Positions 60,988 through 64,000 of a DNA stretch of 64,000 bases are shown here, piece after piece. A program made the position numbers and the translations under genes. The notes under the pieces were generated by a model, which searched no databases, was not told the origin of the DNA, and saw only the letters and a program-made list of their open reading frames with translations. Numbering within the stretch: position 1 is the first letter of the stretch; each line of letters starts with the position of its first letter. Origin of the DNA: Polynucleobacter parvulilacunae (GTDB taxonomy: Bacteria > Pseudomonadota > Gammaproteobacteria > Burkholderiales > Burkholderiaceae); NCBI RefSeq assembly GCF_018881715.1, contig NZ_JACVPW010000001.1, positions 769,337 to 833,336 on the forward strand. The letters run 5' to 3'.

Positions 60988-62418
60988 TTAATAGTTCGTT
61001 GCCCCGCAAAGCCAATCGTTGGCGCTGGATCTGCATTGACAGGGGACGCTGCTCGTGGATCTGCACAGGACTGGCAAGAGTTAGGGTGTGCTGAGCGTTT
61101 TGAGTGGTGCTTGGTTGATAGCGATAGCGAATATGAAACTGGTATCGGCACTACAGAGTCAATGCCCTACGCTGATGAAGTGTTGGTACTCATGCCAACC
61201 ATCGATGTGCGTTTAATAGAGGCAAAAGTACCTTTAGCAAATGCTAAAAAGTTACAGCAAATTTTGCCTAACCTCATTGAGGAATATGTTTTATCCGGAG
61301 CGCAATTGCTTGCTGTGCAGGCATTACCTCCAGCATTGGGTAAGCCTGCTGTTCAAAGAGTAATTGCTTTAATTGATCGCACTTGGTTTACGTGGCTCAC
61401 TAAGCAATTAGAGAATCTGATTAGTCAGCGTGTGCGCTTAATTCCAGAATGCTTCTTGTTGCCTATAGCAACTGAGGCGACTGAAGCGACTGAAAATACA
61501 GAGCAAGTTATTGCCTATCAGCATGAAGAGGGTAATGTCATCTTGACGCAGCGTACCGCTGAACAGCTCGGCGTGGCATGGGTTGAGCGGCTTGCTGATG
61601 CAAGCAATATTGAAAGCATCGCTCTCCCCGCTGCTTTGGGGGACGCTGCAGTAAAGGCATTTGCATGGGAGTGGTTGGTGCCAGCAGCGCGTGATTATTT
61701 GCAGATAAATGCTTCAGGCAGATCCGCTAACTTTGCGCTCAATCTTCTACCAAAAACATTTAGACAAAAAGCGGATAAAGGCTTTTCTAAATTCTCTACC
61801 TTGCTCAAGCGTAAGGGCAATAGCCAGGCGCAAGCCATTCATAGTGGCGCTTCATGGGTTGATATAGCTGTTTGGCGTCAACCGGTGCAATGGGGAAAGT
61901 ATTTACTGGCAAGCATTGTCATTGGATATGTCTTGCATCTCACGTGGTTGGTCGTGGATAGCTGGCGTTGGGGTAATCAAACTGAAGTCTTGGCAGCACA
62001 ATCACTCACGCCAAGTTCTATAGCTAAACTCAATCAAGCAAAAGAATTGGGCGTAATGGCTGATGTTGGTAATAACATTAGTAATGCCGGTAGTAAATCT
62101 ACCAATCGAGTGATAGCAGCATTTATTACTCAAGTAACGAATGACCAGCGTCGCCAAGGTTTAGTCTCAGATGCAGATTTTGCTCCTATGGCAGCTAAGC
62201 TCCAGCAGCTCAAGACGGCATTTGGGCCAGAGGCTTTGCAAAAAATGGATTACGACGGCTTTGGTATCGATTTTGAATTCAAACCAGGCGCCCTGAAATC
62301 ATCAAATCAGCAGGCCAGTGATGAGGTAACGCAAAAGGCCCGTGCGCTCGGTTTAATGGTCAAACCATTGGGGTCAAATCGTTATCGCTTAGAGCCTTAT
62401 TCGGGATTGGGATTATGA
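60979..62418 (+). CDS. gspL: Type II secretion inner-membrane platform protein GspL
   Basis: A 479-residue bitopic protein. The cytoplasmic actin-like domain (about residues 1-300) includes the GspL-type VLVLMPTIDVRLIEAKVPLANAKKLQQILPNLIEE. One membrane helix follows (about 312-330: YLLASIVIGYVLHLTWLVV), then a small periplasmic ferredoxin-like domain. It anchors the GspE ATPase to the membrane and binds GspM. Translation appears to start at a TTG within a 14-base repeat and has no obvious ribosome site. 98 bases separate it from gspK. Confidence 0.9.
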   Translation: MSLLIVRCPAKPIVGAGSALTGDAARGSAQDWQELGCAERFEWCLVDSDSEYETGIGTTESMPYADEVLVLMPTIDVRLIEAKVPLANAKKLQQILPNLIEEYVLSGAQLLAVQALPPALGKPAVQRVIALIDRTWFTWLTKQLENLISQRVRLIPECFLLPIATEATEATENTEQVIAYQHEEGNVILTQRTAEQLGVAWVERLADASNIESIALPAALGDAAVKAFAWEWLVPAARDYLQINASGRSANFALNLLPKTFRQKADKGFSKFSTLLKRKGNSQAQAIHSGASWVDIAVWRQPVQWGKYLLASIVIGYVLHLTWLVVDSWRWGNQTEVLAAQSLTPSSIAKLNQAKELGVMADVGNNISNAGSKSTNRVIAAFITQVTNDQRRQGLVSDADFAPMAAKLQQLKTAFGPEALQKMDYDGFGIDFEFKPGALKSSNQQASDEVTQKARALGLMVKPLGSNRYRLEPYSGLGL

Positions 62419-63173
62419 GCAGCTCGAATAATTTCACTGGAATCCTGGGGAAGCTCCTTACTTCTTTGAAGCAGGGGTTAAGGCAGGCTAAAGCGCTATT
62501 AAGCAAAGACTATTCTTTGCAAGATCTGAAAAATCTCAAATCTTTGCCAAAAACATTGCAGCAAAAGATGTCTAGCCTGAAATTAGCTGCTAGTAATGTT
62601 GCGCAGGGCTCCACTCAGGCGGGTGAAAAGTTTCACTATAAGCAAATCCCAAATTTAGTGAGTGCATATGTATTAAGTCATCGCAATATAGTCATTGGCT
62701 TTGCCATCCTTATTGCAGCTCTAGTAGTGAATGCTTTTGTAGTTTCACCATATGCACAGAGAGTGCAAAATCAATTAGATATGAGGCCTGCCCAATGGTC
62801 TCAATTACAAAGCCTTATCAAGCAAGCAAAGTCTACCAACGCAGCCCCGGTAACAGTAACTCTATTGGATGATCAAGAGTTGCAAAAGATTCGTAATGTA
62901 CTCATTTCACGGGGCATTAAGCCTAGCGTGTTGCGTCTCACTGCTGACAATCCGCCGCGCATTGAATTACAAGCAAGCGACGCTATGTTCTCTGTATTGT
63001 TAGACTCTTTAGACGAGTTGCGAATGACTTGGCGTCTATATCCAGAACAGCTTAATGTGGTGGCTACCAGTAGTTCTGGCGGCGCTGGCGGAGCTGGAAT
63101 GGTGAATATCGGCGGCGTTCTCGTTCAACATGGCGGCCAATCCGGTACACAAGTGAGCGGAGTATCTCGATAA
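62415..63173 (+). CDS. gspM: Type II secretion platform protein GspM
   Basis: A 252-residue bitopic protein coupled to gspL (ATGA). A long basic, Lys/Leu-rich cytoplasmic part (~90 residues, longer than usual) precedes the membrane helix (about 94-112: IVIGFAILIAALVVNAFVV). The periplasmic ferredoxin-like domain includes VTLLDDQELQKIRNVLISRGI and ELQASDAMFSVLLDSLDELR. It ends in a Gly-rich tail. It partners GspL. Confidence 0.92.
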   Translation: MSSSNNFTGILGKLLTSLKQGLRQAKALLSKDYSLQDLKNLKSLPKTLQQKMSSLKLAASNVAQGSTQAGEKFHYKQIPNLVSAYVLSHRNIVIGFAILIAALVVNAFVVSPYAQRVQNQLDMRPAQWSQLQSLIKQAKSTNAAPVTVTLLDDQELQKIRNVLISRGIKPSVLRLTADNPPRIELQASDAMFSVLLDSLDELRMTWRLYPEQLNVVATSSSGGAGGAGMVNIGGVLVQHGGQSGTQVSGVSR

Positions 63174-64000
63174 TGAAACTCGTTCTCGATTTCACTCACC
63201 CTAAATTGCCAAAGTGGTTTTGGTTTGTTCTGGTGTTTACCTGTTTGATAGTGATCGTACGTCAAATGCCAGTGAGTTGGATCAGCGGATCCTTAGCCAC
63301 GCAAACAGCGTGCCGTGTGATGTTGCAACAACCGGTTGGAACCATCTGGCAGGGAAGTGCAGCCTTAGCATTTTCAGAGCCCAATGCCGCTGAGGGTGGT
63401 TGTCGTGATCCTATGTCCGTTACCGAACGCTTCCACTGGTCTACTAGCTGTAAGCTGTTCTCTTTGAGTTGCAATACAGATATTCAGTTTGCCGCCTTAG
63501 AGCAAGCCCAATCTATTCGCTGGGATCTCAGAAAGACTCAAATTGCGGCCAATGAGATCAAGCTCCCTGCCAATATTTTGGAGGGCTTAGGTAACCCATG
63601 GAGTACCTTACGGCCCCGTGGGGAGTTGGGTGCCCGTTGGACCGACATCCAATTGGGTGGAATTGAGGGTCTAGGGGCTATCCTAGGGGGTGCAAATAGC
63701 CCTTCATCTGGGGTAATTCGAATTATCATAAGTAACCTGACAAGCCCCATTAGTCCGGTAAAGCCACTCGGTGGATATGAGATTTCAGCCAATATTGCCG
63801 ATACCGGTATGAATTGGACTTTGTCGACTACCAGTGGCCCGCTGTTATTAAAAGGTCAGGGCGAATTTAGTAATAAGGGAAGTAACAGCGGAAGCAACAG
63901 CGGAAGTAACGGCAGCAATAAAGGAATGCATTTTTCTGGAGAGGCAAGCGCTTCGCCAGAGTCACAAGAATCCTTAATCGGATTGTTGTCCTTATTGGGT
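63173..64000 (+). CDS. gspN: Type II secretion protein GspN (partial, runs off the window)
   Basis: At least 276 residues, starting at the ATG that overlaps the gspM stop (TAATG). An N-terminal membrane helix (about 15-32: WFWFVLVFTCLIVIVRQM) precedes a beta-rich periplasmic part with two Cys pairs (TACRVML, GGCRDP, SCKLFSLSC) and GTIWQGSAALAF, typical of GspN. A GSNS repeat (see below) interrupts the domain. gspD and gspEF probably lie beyond the window. Confidence 0.9.
   Translation, partial: MKLVLDFTHPKLPKWFWFVLVFTCLIVIVRQMPVSWISGSLATQTACRVMLQQPVGTIWQGSAALAFSEPNAAEGGCRDPMSVTERFHWSTSCKLFSLSCNTDIQFAALEQAQSIRWDLRKTQIAANEIKLPANILEGLGNPWSTLRPRGELGARWTDIQLGGIEGLGAILGGANSPSSGVIRIIISNLTSPISPVKPLGGYEISANIADTGMNWTLSTTSGPLLLKGQGEFSNKGSNSGSNSGSNGSNKGMHFSGEASASPESQESLIGLLSLLG
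63878..63913 (+). repeat. 12-base in-frame tandem repeat in gspN
   Basis: Three 12-base units, GGAAGTAACAGC, GGAAGCAACAGC and GGAAGTAACGGC, encode GSNS-GSNS-GSNG and run on into a degenerate SNKG. The unit is a codon multiple, so changes in copy number keep the frame; this is a likely length-variable linker. Confidence 0.85.

Overview
The window looks like a chromosomal segment of a small-genome, free-living betaproteobacterium of the order Burkholderiales, most like Polynucleobacter. This rests on moderate GC, the order tolQRAB-pal-cpoB-queC, the run exbB-exbD-lpxK-Trm112-kdsB-adk, gspC lying opposite gspG, and the protein sequences themselves. The genus is an inference from reading, not from a search.

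Layout. 1-4.6 kb: a partial ribB (minus strand), four overlapping minor-pilin-like genes, then ribD and ribE. 4.6-10.6 kb: a Phd/RelE toxin-antitoxin (TA) pair, then the minus-strand Tol-Pal operon ending in queC. 10.7-13.1 kb: glyA, nrdR and a HigBA-like pair. 13.2-17.3 kb: adk, kdsB, a 59-residue Trm112-like gene, lpxK, exbD and exbB, all on the minus strand. 17.6-25.7 kb: xseA, YefM-YoeB, an NHL-repeat lipoprotein, HicAB, murB, yajQ, an orphan CopG-type antitoxin remnant, a MazF-like pair and xerD. 25.8-31.6 kb: plsY, a MAPEG protein, folE, a small lipoprotein, a high-potential iron-sulfur protein, a large Gly/Ser-linker lipoprotein, an HPP membrane protein and a 48-residue gene with its own ribosome site and terminator.

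31.8-53.9 kb is a surface-polysaccharide locus. After manC comes a nearly gap-free 16 kb gene train: wzm-wzt, a 1258-residue methyltransferase/multi-glycosyltransferase, sugar epimerases, a candidate GtrA/GtrB/GT-C membrane glycosylation set, the complete enzyme set for GDP-D-glycero-alpha-D-manno-heptose (HddA, HddC, GmhA, GmhB) and a transaldolase that can make the heptose precursor. The train ends in a strong terminator. A second block has two GT2 enzymes, a Wzx-type flippase and a WecA-like initiating transferase. A decayed UDP-glucuronate decarboxylase tail follows as a scar.

54.4-64 kb: another Gly-rich lipoprotein, then a type II secretion system. gspC and a companion beta-rich exported protein are on the minus strand, and gspG-H-I-J-K-L-M-N run rightward, with gspN cut by the window end.

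The most notable points are six TA loci (one of them a remnant) within 20 kb, placed in the gaps between housekeeping genes; the heptose operon with its built-in transaldolase; the GtrABC-like set split across that operon; the giant fused glycosyltransferase; and several small elements (operators, tandem repeats, a small gene, an interrupted terminator).
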